From an uncultured Pelagibacteraceae bacterium (GTDB taxonomy: Bacteria; Pseudomonadota; Alphaproteobacteria; Pelagibacterales; Pelagibacteraceae), in contig CACJGR010000001.1 in assembly GCA_902592985.1 (NCBI GenBank), forward strand, positions 124,001 through 188,000: DNA of 64,000 bases, in the 5' to 3' direction. Below are positions 40,187-49,209 of this stretch, piece by piece. The number at the start of each line of letters is the position of its first letter. The stretch's first letter is position 1. The notes beneath the pieces are model-generated. The model saw only the letters and a list, made by a program, of their open reading frames with translations, ran no database searches and had not been told where the DNA came from. The position numbers and the translations under genes were made by a program.

Positions 40187-40773
40187 TTGATAAAATATCC
40201 ATCATCATTACTTAAAATAAAATTATTATCTTTAAATTTATCATTGATTTTTTTTCTTAATCTATAAATATGTGTTTCAACTGTATGTGTTTCAAGTTCT
40301 AAAGAATAGCCCCAAACTTTATTTTGAAGAATGTTAACTTTTTGAGGTTTTTCATGATCATTAAGAAAAAGAATAATATCAATTTCTTTTTGTGTAAGTT
40401 TTAAATTTTGATTATTTTTTGTAATTTTTCTTGAATTTAAATCTAATATATAATCTTTAATATAAATATTAGATTGATAATTATATTTTTGTTTAATTAA
40501 GTTAACATTTAATATTTCCACTAATTTATCTATTTTTATTGGATATTCTGTAATAGAAAAAATTTTTTTTCTACTGATTTTTCCATTATTTAAAAAAACT
40601 TGTTTATCAGATTTTACCAAAATTAAAGAATCATTGAGATTCAAATTATTAGAATTTAAAAAATTTTCTTCATTTTTATAGTGTAAAATTTTAAATTTTA
40701 AATAATCCTTAATTTCATCCAAAATATTATATAATATTTTAAAATCAATAATGTGAATTGTTTGTTTGGCCAT
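40183..40773 (-). CDS. Winged-helix transcriptional regulator with degenerate receiver
   Basis: A 196-aa OmpR/PhoB-type regulator. The C-terminal DNA-binding domain (about residues 103-196) is clear: 'LTQKEIDIILFLNDHEKPQK', 'VWGYSLELETHTVETHIYRL' and the wing 'DDGYFIK'. The N-terminal about 100 residues resemble a receiver in length and in the 'YPIKIDKLVEILN' end but show no acidic pocket or convincing phospho-acceptor Asp. No histidine kinase is nearby. It is divergent from the L,D-transpeptidase-like gene with 13 bp between starts. Confidence 0.8.
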   Translation of the reverse strand: MAKQTIHIIDFKILYNILDEIKDYLKFKILHYKNEENFLNSNNLNLNDSLILVKSDKQVFLNNGKISRKKIFSITEYPIKIDKLVEILNVNLIKQKYNYQSNIYIKDYILDLNSRKITKNNQNLKLTQKEIDIILFLNDHEKPQKVNILQNKVWGYSLELETHTVETHIYRLRKKINDKFKDNNFILSNDDGYFIK

Positions 40774-40786
40774 TTAAAATAAAATT

Positions 40787-41278
40787 ATGAAAATAACTTT
40801 AAAAAATAAATATACTTTAAAAATTGATGATTTTAAATTTAAATGTTGCATTGGAAAGAACGGATTAAAAAAAAATAAAATTGAGGGTGATAAATGTACT
40901 CCCAAAGGAACATTTAAATTGGGTAAGCTTTATTACAGAAAAGATAGAGTAAAAAAACCCTTAACGAGCTTAAAGTTAAAAAATATAAAAAAAAACATGG
41001 GATGGTGTAACGACGCAAAAAATAAACTTTACAACAAAGAAATAAAGATCAATAAAAACATCAAGCATGAAAAATTGTTCAGAAAAGATTATAAATACGA
41101 CTATTTATTAGTAATTGAATATAATACAAAAAAAACAAAACCAAATAAAGGTAGTGCAATTTTTATTCACTTAACAAAAAATTTCAAACCAACAGTGGGA
41201 TGTATAGCATTATTGAGAAAAGATTTTTTAATTATGGCAAAATTAATTAATAAAAAATCAACAATTAAAATTTACTAA
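40787..41278 (+). CDS. L,D-transpeptidase (YkuD) domain protein
   Basis: A 163-aa YkuD-fold protein; the catalytic His is at about residue 128 ('FIHLTKNF') and Cys at about 139 ('PTVGCIAL'). The fold's 'GDKCTPKGTFKLGKLYYRKD' segment is present. L,D-transpeptidases make 3-3 peptidoglycan crosslinks or attach proteins to the wall. No signal peptide is visible, which is odd for a periplasmic enzyme; the same short form occurs beside this regulator in other alphaproteobacteria. It converges with yggS, overlapping by 4 bp. Confidence 0.83.
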   Translation: MKITLKNKYTLKIDDFKFKCCIGKNGLKKNKIEGDKCTPKGTFKLGKLYYRKDRVKKPLTSLKLKNIKKNMGWCNDAKNKLYNKEIKINKNIKHEKLFRKDYKYDYLLVIEYNTKKTKPNKGSAIFIHLTKNFKPTVGCIALLRKDFLIMAKLINKKSTIKIY

Positions 41279-41943
41279 TTTCTTTCTCCAAAAATTTTAG
41301 ATCCAATTCTAAAAAAAGTAGTTTTATATTCACAAGCTTTTAAATAATCACCAGACATGCCCATGCTCAATTCAGGTAAATTAATTTGATCAGATAATTT
41401 TCTCATTTTAGAAAAATAAATTTCAGATTTATTATCATTTGGAGGAATGCACATTAAACCTTCAATTTGTAAGTTAAAATCATTTATACATTTTTCGTAA
41501 AAACTAAATAAATTTTCTTCTAAAATTCCACTTTTTTGTGTCTCATTACCAATATTCACTTGTATAAAAATTTTAATTTTTTTTCCAACTTTTTGCTGTT
41601 CATTGGATATTTTTTCAGCCAATTTAATATTATCTAACGAATGGATATAATCAAAAAGTGATAAAACGTGTTTTACTTTATTGCTTTGTAACTTTCCAAC
41701 CATATGCAATTTAATATTTTTAAAATCGTTTTTAATATCTGTCCATTTTGCTATTGATTCTTGAACTTTATTTTCTCCAAAATGAACATGGCCATGATTA
41801 ATTAATGGCAGAACATCAGAAATAGGAAAAGTTTTACATATTGCAATAATTTTAGGGTTATAGTTCAAATAATTTAATTTTGAAATTTTTGATTGAATTT
41901 CTTTATTTATTAGATCTAAGTTATTAATAGTTTTATGAAACAT
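41275..41943 (-). CDS. yggS: PLP homeostasis protein (YggS/PLPBP family)
   Basis: A monomeric PLP-binding TIM-barrel protein that balances pyridoxal phosphate and amino-acid pools. The PLP lysine lies in 'IIAICKTFPISDV', followed by 'HFGENKVQESIAKW', 'KLHMVGKLQSNKVKHVL', 'GLMCIPP' and C-terminal 'LSMGMSGDYLKAC' with 'RIGSKIFGERN'. At 222 aa it is normal. Its start codon lies within 9 bp of the start of the divergent thiE-like gene, so each promoter must sit inside the other gene. Confidence 0.95.
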   Translation of the reverse strand: MFHKTINNLDLINKEIQSKISKLNYLNYNPKIIAICKTFPISDVLPLINHGHVHFGENKVQESIAKWTDIKNDFKNIKLHMVGKLQSNKVKHVLSLFDYIHSLDNIKLAEKISNEQQKVGKKIKIFIQVNIGNETQKSGILEENLFSFYEKCINDFNLQIEGLMCIPPNDNKSEIYFSKMRKLSDQINLPELSMGMSGDYLKACEYKTTFFRIGSKIFGERN

Positions 41944-42519
41944 AGTTTTTTAAAAATTTATCATTTTATTGATGATTTTAAAGAAAAGGATATTAAATAT
42001 TTACCTAAAAATATCGCTTTGATCTATAGAAACTATGAAAAAAAACCCTCTAAACTACTAATTACAAAAATTAGAAATTACTGTAAAAAAAAAAAAATTA
42101 AATTTTACCTAGCCAATAATTATAAAATGGCTCTAAATTTAAATTTAGATGGAGTTTATTTGCCGTCATTTAACAATCAAATTGTATTTAATATTTTTCC
42201 TAAAAGAAAAAATTTTTTAATTTTGGGATCAGCGCACAATATTCAAGAAATCAACATTAAACAAAAACAAGGGTGCAAATTAATTTTTTTGGCTCCTATA
42301 TTTAAAGTAAATAAAAAAAAACATTTTCTTGGTATTAACAAATTTAATCAATTATCTACTAATAAAAAAATTAGTTTTATAGCTTTAGGTGGAATTAATA
42401 ATTCAAATATTAAAAAAATTAATCTTTTGAATTGTTATGGTTTTGCAGGAATAAGCTGGATAAAAAAAAACGGCCTAAGAAAACTTAGGCCGTTTTTAAA
42501 TTGTTTAAATATTCAATAA
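41935..42519 (+). CDS. Thiamine phosphate synthase/TenI-like protein
   Basis: A 194-aa TIM-barrel of the ThiE/TenI group: 'NLDGVYLPSF' stands where ThiE has the HLGQ motif, 'LGSAHNIQEINIKQKQGCKL' and 'IFLAPIFKV' match the S-x-N/GPIF region, and 'FIALGGINNSNIKKI' with 'GFAGISWI' the phosphate-binding end. Replacement of HLGQ by YLPS makes true ThiE activity doubtful. In alphaproteobacteria this paralogue commonly neighbours yggS. A strong hairpin terminator is encoded in its last 15 codons. Confidence 0.75.
   Translation: MKHSFLKIYHFIDDFKEKDIKYLPKNIALIYRNYEKKPSKLLITKIRNYCKKKKIKFYLANNYKMALNLNLDGVYLPSFNNQIVFNIFPKRKNFLILGSAHNIQEINIKQKQGCKLIFLAPIFKVNKKKHFLGINKFNQLSTNKKISFIALGGINNSNIKKINLLNCYGFAGISWIKKNGLRKLRPFLNCLNIQ
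42466..42497. terminator. Bidirectional intrinsic terminator between thiE-like gene and porin
   Basis: A perfect inverted repeat: arms AAAAACGGCCTAAG (42466-42479) and CTTAGGCCGTTTTT (42484-42497) around an AAAA loop. T tracts flank it on both strands, so it can end both the thiE-like mRNA and the convergent porin mRNA. It lies inside the coding end of the thiE-like gene, whose stop is at 42517. Confidence 0.9.
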
Positions 42520-42520
42520 C

Positions 42521-43597
42521 TTAGAATGCTAATCCGATAGATATCTCAGTTGCTGAATGTTTCTTAGCATCTGAATCATTTCCTGGATTATCACGTTCCA
42601 TTTGGTAAGCTTTAATTGACATACCACCCATAGAGTAAGCAACTTGAATTGCTTCACTATCTTGGTCAACGTCAGCAGTAGCAGTACCAGATGAGTTATG
42701 ATCTTGTGAGTCATAAGTATCTGAAGCATCTGTATATGAAATTGATAAATTATCATTTACGTTAAACGCAATTGACATTTGTCTCTCTTCATAAATACCA
42801 CCTGCTGTTCTAATTGCCTTAGCAGTAGTCGTAGATTCATTCGCAGCAGTACCAGCACCATAATCAAGGTAAGATTGAGATATACCAACAGATACGTTAC
42901 CCATTGCATATGTAGCATACCAAACACCGTTAAACTCATCATTAACTGCATCTTGACCAGCTGATATAGGAGTAGTGTTTTCTCTAGTAGCACCATAAAC
43001 ACCAAGTGTTAAACCCATGTCAGTACTAATAGTTAAACCAGCATCCTGAGCATTTGCCCAGTTACCTGATCTTGTACCTACACTACCATTGTTAGTACCA
43101 GCGTCGTCACCATTAGGCGACCATCCAAGTACTAAAGAAGCACTTGCACCACCTAATTCAAAAGATGGAAGAGCCCAAGTTAGTCCGCCGTTATCTGTGA
43201 AAGTACCAACCGAGTTAGATGAACCCGCAGCTGATAAATCAGATACTTGTTCATAAGCTTGAGGTACTTCTTCATCAAAACCTGTACTATTTCCACCCCA
43301 GCCTTGTCCAGCTGTGATTGTTCCTAATGAACCCATAGTCAGTGAAGTAGCGTGAGATGAAAGTGTCATCGTATCACTTAAGTATGTATACATTGAAAAA
43401 GTCCAACCATTATCTAACTCACCTGAACCAGAAACAGTCAATCCTTTGTCTGTACCAATACCTTTACCTTCTGAGGCACTGTTTGTTTTGTAAGTGAAAT
43501 TAGCTGAACCACTTACAGACATTTCACCTGCTTGAGCACTAACAGCCGCTAGCGAACCCGCTAATGCTGTTACACCCAATTTTTTTAAATTATTCAT
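42521..43597 (-). CDS. Outer membrane porin (SAR11/alphaproteobacterial type)
   Basis: A 358-aa beta-barrel porin. The signal peptide is 'MNNLKKLGVTALAGSLAAVS' with cleavage after 'AQA'. The mature protein starts 'GEMSVSGSANFTYKTNS', is rich in Gly, Ser, Thr and aromatic residues on alternating strands, and ends in Phe ('SIGLAF'), the outer-membrane sorting signal. GC and codon use are richer than the neighbours, as expected for a very highly expressed protein. A strong AGGAG ribosome site and its own terminator support high expression. Confidence 0.9.
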   Translation of the reverse strand: MNNLKKLGVTALAGSLAAVSAQAGEMSVSGSANFTYKTNSASEGKGIGTDKGLTVSGSGELDNGWTFSMYTYLSDTMTLSSHATSLTMGSLGTITAGQGWGGNSTGFDEEVPQAYEQVSDLSAAGSSNSVGTFTDNGGLTWALPSFELGGASASLVLGWSPNGDDAGTNNGSVGTRSGNWANAQDAGLTISTDMGLTLGVYGATRENTTPISAGQDAVNDEFNGVWYATYAMGNVSVGISQSYLDYGAGTAANESTTTAKAIRTAGGIYEERQMSIAFNVNDNLSISYTDASDTYDSQDHNSSGTATADVDQDSEAIQVAYSMGGMSIKAYQMERDNPGNDSDAKKHSATEISIGLAF

Positions 43598-43600
43598 AAA

Positions 43601-43608
43601 TCTCCTTT
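43601..43608 (-). promoter_or_regulatory. Strong Shine-Dalgarno of the porin gene
   Basis: AAAGGAGA on the - strand, 3-4 bp before the porin ATG. Most genes in this window have only weak AT-rich sites, so this consensus-like site marks high translation and fixes the start at 43597. The remaining gap up to 43781 is AT-rich and must hold both divergent promoters; I could not assign them. Confidence 0.75.
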
Positions 43609-43781
43609 GTTTAAATTATTCATATGAATATCGAAAAATTATCATTCTGATTTTTCAAATATATCATAAACCTATATATTGTTACTTTTTTATAGATATG
43701 TTGTATTTTTATCACTATTATTTAATTTTTTTTGTTGATATTATATAAAACAAGTGTTTTTTGGATAAAATTGACCTTTTC

Positions 43782-44351
43782 ATGAAAAAATTGACATTAT
43801 TATTAATAACTACAGCATTTATTTTAACCAATTGTGGAATTTACAAAAAAGCACCTGTGAAAGATGTTCCAGTTAATGTTGATGAGAGAGTTCAGAAAAA
43901 TATTGAAGAAGGTAGAGGTATTCGATTTGGAACTGGAGGTCAATCAGGTACTTTTGACTTTGCATCCTCTAATGAACTTTGGAGAGCCTCAATAGAAATT
44001 CTTGATTTTGTTCCTTTTACTAATGCAAGTTACTCTGGAGGAATTATCATTACGGATTGGTTCTCAGGCCCCTCTAAAGTTGAAAATGAAAAAAGAATGT
44101 TAAAAATTACTGTGCGATTTTTAACTAATGAAATCAGAGCAGATGCTTTAAATATTAACATACATGAAAAAATATGTAAGCTTGATACAGTAAATGATTG
44201 TAGTCTGAAAAAAATAAGTTCTAACCTTGAAAATGAAATAAAGTTAGCAATTTTAAAAAAAGCAGCATTACTTCAAAAAAATAAAGGCAAAAAAACTGCG
44301 GAAGAGTATCGTAAGAAAAAACCACAGGGTAATAGAAGTTTGAATCAATAA
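43782..44351 (+). CDS. DUF3576-type lipoprotein
   Basis: A 189-aa protein. A TTG-led frame opens at 43761, but the ATG at 43782 begins a lipoprotein signal ('MKKLTLLLITTAFILTNCG') with Cys near residue 18. The rest contains 'SNELWRASIEILDFVPFTNA' and 'GGIIITDWFSGP', typical of the alphaproteobacterial DUF3576 family next to leuS. The function is unknown; position next to leuS-lptE suggests an envelope role. It is divergent from the porin across 184 bp. Confidence 0.87.
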   Translation: MKKLTLLLITTAFILTNCGIYKKAPVKDVPVNVDERVQKNIEEGRGIRFGTGGQSGTFDFASSNELWRASIEILDFVPFTNASYSGGIIITDWFSGPSKVENEKRMLKITVRFLTNEIRADALNINIHEKICKLDTVNDCSLKKISSNLENEIKLAILKKAALLQKNKGKKTAEEYRKKKPQGNRSLNQ

Positions 44352-44375
44352 GTATTTTATAAAAAGATTCTTTTT

Positions 44376-46922
44376 GTGAGCAGGTATAATTTTAAAACAA
44401 TTGAAAAAAAGTGGCAAGATTTTTGGGAAAAAAATAACTCTTTTGAAAGTATTATTAAAAAAGATAAAAAAAAATTTTATTGTCTAGAAATGTTTCCTTA
44501 TCCCTCTGGTAAAATTCATATGGGTCATGTCAGGAATTATACAATAGGTGATGTATTAGCAAGATTTAAAATAATGAAGGGATATAACGTATTACATCCA
44601 ATGGGGTGGGATTCTTTTGGTTTGCCTGCTGAAAATGCTGCTAGAGAAAATAATTTAGATCCAAAAACTTGGACAGAGTCCAACATTTCGGTGATGAAAA
44701 AACAATTAAAAAAAATAGGTTTATCAATTGACTGGAAAAGAGAAATCTCAACTTGTTCACCTGAATATTACAAGCACCAACAGCTTTTTTTTTTAGAATT
44801 ATACGACAAAGGTCTAGTCTATAGAAAAGAAAATTATGTAAATTGGGATCCTGCTGAACAAACAGTTTTAGCAAATGAACAAGTAATTGATGGTAGGGGT
44901 TGGAGATCTGGAATACCTGTTGAAAGAAAAAAATTAAATCAATGGTTTTTTAATATTTCAAAATTTTCTGAAGAACTTCTTAAAGGACTTGACGAATTAA
45001 AAAATTGGCCAAACAAAGTAAAAATAATGCAAAAAAATTGGATTGGTAAATCTTTTGGCTGTGAAATTGACTTTAAAATAGAGGGTAATTTACCCATCAA
45101 TACAATTAAATGTTTTACAACACGACCAGATACTTTGTTTGGATTTTCTTTTCTAGCTGTTTCCGTTGATCATCCTATTTCAAAATATTTTCTGAAGGAT
45201 ACAGAGTTTATTAAATTTAGAGAGGAATGTTCAAAAACTGGTACGACTGAAGAATCTATTGCTCTTGGTGAAAAAATTGGATTCAAAACTAATTTATTTG
45301 CTGTTAACCCATTAGATGAAAAACAAAAAGTTCCTGTATATTTTGCAAATTTTGTTTTAATGGATTATGGTTTTGGAGCAGTTTTTGGATGTCCAGCACA
45401 TGATCAAAGAGATTTGGATTTTGCAAACAAATATAATCTAAAAGTCAAAACTGTAGTGAAGCCCTTAAATGAAGATGATAACTTTAAAGTTCAGAAGGAA
45501 GCTTATACAGGACCGGGAGTTGTTATTAATTCTAATTTTTTAAATGGTTTTAAGGTTCCAGAAGAGTCAATTGTTAAAACTATAAAAATACTTGAAAAAA
45601 GAAAGTTGGGAGAAAAAAAAATTAACTTTAGATTAAAAGATTGGGGTGTATCAAGACAAAGATATTGGGGTTGTCCAATACCAATGGCATATGACAAAGA
45701 TGGGAAAGCTTTTCCTATACCAAAAAAAAATCTACCAGTAAAATTACCAGAAAATATCAATCTTAATTGTAAAGGTAATCCACTAGATAGTGCTAAAGAA
45801 TGGAAGAAAATAAAAATAGATGGAAAAGAACTCACTAGAGAAACAGATACTTTGGATACTTTTGTTGATTCTTCATGGTACTTTATAAGATTTTGTTCTG
45901 CCAATAATAAAAAATATGGTTTTGATTACGATGAAGTAAAATATTGGATGCCTGTTGACCAATATATTGGTGGTGTAGAACATGCAATATTACATTTACT
46001 TTATTCAAGATTTTTCACCAGAGCGCTAGATTATAAAAATGAAAAATTAAATTTAAAAGAACCATTTGAAGGATTATTTACACAAGGTATGGTTTGTCAT
46101 GAAACTTATAAGGATGAAAATAATAAATGGTTAAGTATTGATGAAGTTGAAACTAAAGATGGCAAAAATTATTTTCTTAAAAAAAATCCAACAAAGAAAG
46201 TAATTGTAGGTCCCTCCGAATCTATGTCAAAATCCAAAAAAAATACCATAGATCCTGAAGAAATTATTGAAAATTACGGTGCAGATGCTGTAAGATTATT
46301 TATGCTATCAGATAGTCCACCAGAAAAAGATGTTCAATGGACTGAACAAGGAATAGCTGCTTGTTATAAATTTATTCAAAAATTATGGACTTTACATGAA
46401 AAAATTAAGGATAAATTAAATAAAATTGAAAAATCACAAGAAAACTCTGATGAAATTTCAAAATTTACTAACCAACTAATTAATAAAATAAATATTAACC
46501 TAGAAAAGTTTCATAACAATGTAATTGTGGCAAGCTTTTACGAAACATATAATTTTTTGATTAAAGAAATAGAAAAACCAATAAATAAAAAAAACTTAAC
46601 CAAAAACTATACAAAAATTCTTAAATTAATGTCTCCAGTTTTGCCTCATTTTGCATCAGAATGCTTAGAAGAATTGAAATGTGATAATAAATTTGATTGG
46701 CCTGTAACAGATAAAAATGTTCTAACAGTAGAAAACTATAAAATTGTAGTACAAATTAACGGAAAAAAAAGAAATGTAATTAATACTAGTTTAAATATGG
46801 ATGAAGAAACGTTAATAAATGAAATTAAAAATAATTCTAAAACCAATAAATTTTTTAAAGACAAAAATATTAGCAGGATCATACATATAAAAAATAAATT
46901 AATAAATTTAATTATAAAATGA
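44376..46922 (+). CDS. leuS: Leucyl-tRNA synthetase
   Basis: Class I synthetase that charges tRNA-Leu and edits mischarged products. The HIGH motif is '[19 protein letters not shown]', the CP1 editing domain holds '[17 protein letters not shown]', and the KMSKS motif is '[14 protein letters not shown]'. At 848 aa it is full length. It starts with GTG at 44376, confirmed by the family start '[17 protein letters not shown]'. It overlaps lptE by 4 bp. Confidence 0.97.
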   Translation: MSRYNFKTIEKKWQDFWEKNNSFESIIKKDKKKFYCLEMFPYPSGKIHMGHVRNYTIGDVLARFKIMKGYNVLHPMGWDSFGLPAENAARENNLDPKTWTESNISVMKKQLKKIGLSIDWKREISTCSPEYYKHQQLFFLELYDKGLVYRKENYVNWDPAEQTVLANEQVIDGRGWRSGIPVERKKLNQWFFNISKFSEELLKGLDELKNWPNKVKIMQKNWIGKSFGCEIDFKIEGNLPINTIKCFTTRPDTLFGFSFLAVSVDHPISKYFLKDTEFIKFREECSKTGTTEESIALGEKIGFKTNLFAVNPLDEKQKVPVYFANFVLMDYGFGAVFGCPAHDQRDLDFANKYNLKVKTVVKPLNEDDNFKVQKEAYTGPGVVINSNFLNGFKVPEESIVKTIKILEKRKLGEKKINFRLKDWGVSRQRYWGCPIPMAYDKDGKAFPIPKKNLPVKLPENINLNCKGNPLDSAKEWKKIKIDGKELTRETDTLDTFVDSSWYFIRFCSANNKKYGFDYDEVKYWMPVDQYIGGVEHAILHLLYSRFFTRALDYKNEKLNLKEPFEGLFTQGMVCHETYKDENNKWLSIDEVETKDGKNYFLKKNPTKKVIVGPSESMSKSKKNTIDPEEIIENYGADAVRLFMLSDSPPEKDVQWTEQGIAACYKFIQKLWTLHEKIKDKLNKIEKSQENSDEISKFTNQLINKININLEKFHNNVIVASFYETYNFLIKEIEKPINKKNLTKNYTKILKLMSPVLPHFASECLEELKCDNKFDWPVTDKNVLTVENYKIVVQINGKKRNVINTSLNMDEETLINEIKNNSKTNKFFKDKNISRIIHIKNKLINLIIK

Positions 46923-47377
46923 AAAAATTAATTATTTTTCTTATTGCACTATTTATTCTTAACAATTGTGGATACACACCGATATACTCTTCAAAAGAAA
47001 ATAATTTTTATATAAAAGAAATATCACAAAAAAATATAAGCAAATTAAACTCAAAAATTGTAAATAATCTAAAAATATTTTCTAACCAAAATAGTAAAAA
47101 TATAATTCAACTAGAAATTAGCTCAAATAAAAAAATTGATATTATACAAAAAGATGACAAGGGTGATCCTACAAGGTTTAAAATGACAATTTCATTAAAT
47201 GTTAATACTCTTAGTAAAAATGAAAATGAAATAAATAAAACAAAAATTTTTGTATCAAGTTTTGATTACAATAATAATTCGAACAAATTTACATTAAAAC
47301 AATATGAAAAAGAAATTGAAAATATTCTAGTAAATAAAGTTGTAGAAAAATCCGTAATATATTTATCGGAGCTATAA
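46919..47377 (+). CDS. lptE: LPS-assembly lipoprotein LptE
   Basis: A 152-aa lipoprotein with lipobox '[11 protein letters not shown]' near residue 17. The rest is weakly conserved but has the LptE pattern ('[20 protein letters not shown]', 'VNVNTLSK'-like strands). LptE plugs the LptD barrel that inserts lipopolysaccharide in the outer membrane. The call rests mainly on the leuS-lptE-holA order, which is highly conserved, plus the lipoprotein signal. Confidence 0.85.
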   Translation: MKKLIIFLIALFILNNCGYTPIYSSKENNFYIKEISQKNISKLNSKIVNNLKIFSNQNSKNIIQLEISSNKKIDIIQKDDKGDPTRFKMTISLNVNTLSKNENEINKTKIFVSSFDYNNNSNKFTLKQYEKEIENILVNKVVEKSVIYLSEL

Positions 47378-47378
47378 A

Positions 47379-48371
47379 ATGATAATAAAATCATATGAAT
47401 TGAACAAAATAAATTTAAAAAAAAATAATATTTACCTTTTATACGGTGAAAATGAAGGGCTTAAAAATAAAGTTATTAACGATGTTTTTAAAGAATTTTT
47501 AAAAAATACTTATAAATATGATGAAAAAGAAATTTTAGATAATAAAGAAAATTTTTTTAATAGCATTTTATCAAAATCATTTTTTGAAACAAAAAAATTT
47601 ATTATAATTTTAAGAAGTAGTGATAAAATTGTAAGTATTATTGAAGAAATTATCGAAAAAATTACAGAAGATACAAAAATAATTTTATTTGCTGGTATTT
47701 TAGAAAAAAAATCAAAATTAAGGTTATTATTTGAAAAAAATAAAAATACTATTTGTATTCCATTTTATGCAGATAACAATCAAACATTAAGTAGTATTGC
47801 TAATTCTTATTTTAAAGAAAAAAAAATACCAATCTCTCAAGAAATAATTAATCTTCTAGTTGCTAGATCCAGAGGTGACAGATTAAATTTAAATAATGAA
47901 ATTACTAAAATTGAAAATTTTACTAAAAATAAAAAAAGGATAGATATTAGTGATATTATAAAATTAACTAACCTTGCAGAAAATTACAGTGTAACTGAGT
48001 TAGTGGATAGTTGTCTTTCAAAAAATTCAACAAAAACTATAAATATTTTAAATGAAAATAATTACAGTACAGAAGACTGCATTTTAATTATTAAAACCTT
48101 TTTACTAAAAGCAAAAAGATTAAACAAATTACAAAACCAAACAAAAAACAACAAAAATATAGATCAAGTAATAACCTCATTTAAACCTCCTATTTTTTGG
48201 AAGGATAAAGAGATAGTCAAAGAACAAATTAAAAACTGGTCTTTAAATAAAATTGAAAATTTAATCTATAAAATTAATGAAATTGAGTTATTAATTAAAA
48301 AAAATTCTACAAACTCAATTAATATTTTATTTGATTTTATTATTACGCAATCTAGCAAAACTAATAATTAA
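47379..48371 (+). CDS. holA: DNA polymerase III subunit delta
   Basis: The clamp-loader subunit that opens the sliding clamp. The 330-aa protein begins 'NIYLLYGENEGLKNKVINDV', a divergent AAA+ start without Walker residues as in HolA, and shows 'ANSYFKEKKIPISQEIINLL' with 'SRGDRLNLNNEITKIENF'. It begins one base after lptE. Its 3' end overlaps convergent parB by 11 bp. Confidence 0.92.
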   Translation: MIIKSYELNKINLKKNNIYLLYGENEGLKNKVINDVFKEFLKNTYKYDEKEILDNKENFFNSILSKSFFETKKFIIILRSSDKIVSIIEEIIEKITEDTKIILFAGILEKKSKLRLLFEKNKNTICIPFYADNNQTLSSIANSYFKEKKIPISQEIINLLVARSRGDRLNLNNEITKIENFTKNKKRIDISDIIKLTNLAENYSVTELVDSCLSKNSTKTINILNENNYSTEDCILIIKTFLLKAKRLNKLQNQTKNNKNIDQVITSFKPPIFWKDKEIVKEQIKNWSLNKIENLIYKINEIELLIKKNSTNSINILFDFIITQSSKTNN

Positions 48372-49209
48372 ATTTAATAACTTCAATTAGTTTATTTAAT
48401 TGTTCAATATTTTTATATTCAAGGGTTATAGACCCAGTATTATTTTTATTATTTTTAATTAAAACATTTAAACCAATTTTTTCAGCAAGATTTAATTCAA
48501 GATGTTTTAAATTTGGATCTTTTGCCTTAAATTTTGAAATTCCTTTTGTTTTAAAAATTTTAACTAAATTTTCAGTTTGTCTAACTGACAGTTGTTTTTC
48601 AATTATTTTTTTGGCTAAAAAAAAGGCATTTTCTAAACCAACTAATATTTTTGCATGTCCTTGAGATAATTTATTATTTTTAATTAAATCTACCACTTCA
48701 GTCGGTAAATTTAGCAGTCTTAAACAATTTGAAACATGGCTCCTACTTTTGCCAATAAATTGTGCTACCTTGTTTTGATCATAAGAAAAATCATCAATTA
48801 ATCGTTGATAACCTTGAGCTTCTTCAATTACATTAAGATCTATTCTTTGAACATTTTCCACAATAGCAAATTCAAGAGATTTAAGATCATCAGCTTCTGT
48901 TATAACAACTGGCACTTCATGAAGTCCAGCGTTTTGAGCAGCTAGCCACCTTCTCTCACCTGCAATTATTTCATATTTAAATTTTTGATCTGTGGACTTT
49001 CTAACTATGATTGGTTGTATAATTCCACGTTCTTTAATCGAATTTGTTAGTTCGTCTAAATTCTCTTGGTTAAAGCTTTTTCTAGGCTGATATTTATTTC
49101 TGACTAAAGTACTAATAGATAATTTATTTATATTTGTATCTACCTTTGTATCGCCAATTAAAGATGATAACCCTCTACCTAATCCTTTTTTAATTTTTAA
49201 TGCATCCAT
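48361..49209 (-). CDS. parB: Chromosome partitioning protein ParB
   Basis: A CTP-dependent clamp that loads at parS and organises the origin region. Starts 'KKGLGRGLSSLIGD', has the ParB/CTP fold with 'GERRWLAAQNAGLHEVPVVI' and 'AIVENVQRIDLNVIEEAQGY', and a helix-turn-helix ('DQNKVAQFIGKSRSHVSNCL'). At 282 aa it is typical. It overlaps parA by one base. A perfect parS lies about 1.4 kb upstream in rsmG. Confidence 0.97.
   Translation of the reverse strand: MDALKIKKGLGRGLSSLIGDTKVDTNINKLSISTLVRNKYQPRKSFNQENLDELTNSIKERGIIQPIIVRKSTDQKFKYEIIAGERRWLAAQNAGLHEVPVVITEADDLKSLEFAIVENVQRIDLNVIEEAQGYQRLIDDFSYDQNKVAQFIGKSRSHVSNCLRLLNLPTEVVDLIKNNKLSQGHAKILVGLENAFFLAKKIIEKQLSVRQTENLVKIFKTKGISKFKAKDPNLKHLELNLAEKIGLNVLIKNNKNNTGSITLEYKNIEQLNKLIEVIKFNY

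Noticed and set aside
42757-43005. Open frames overlapping the porin gene in other frames
   Set aside because: They arise from the biased codon use of the porin; the porin frame has a signal peptide, a strong ribosome site and a C-terminal Phe.
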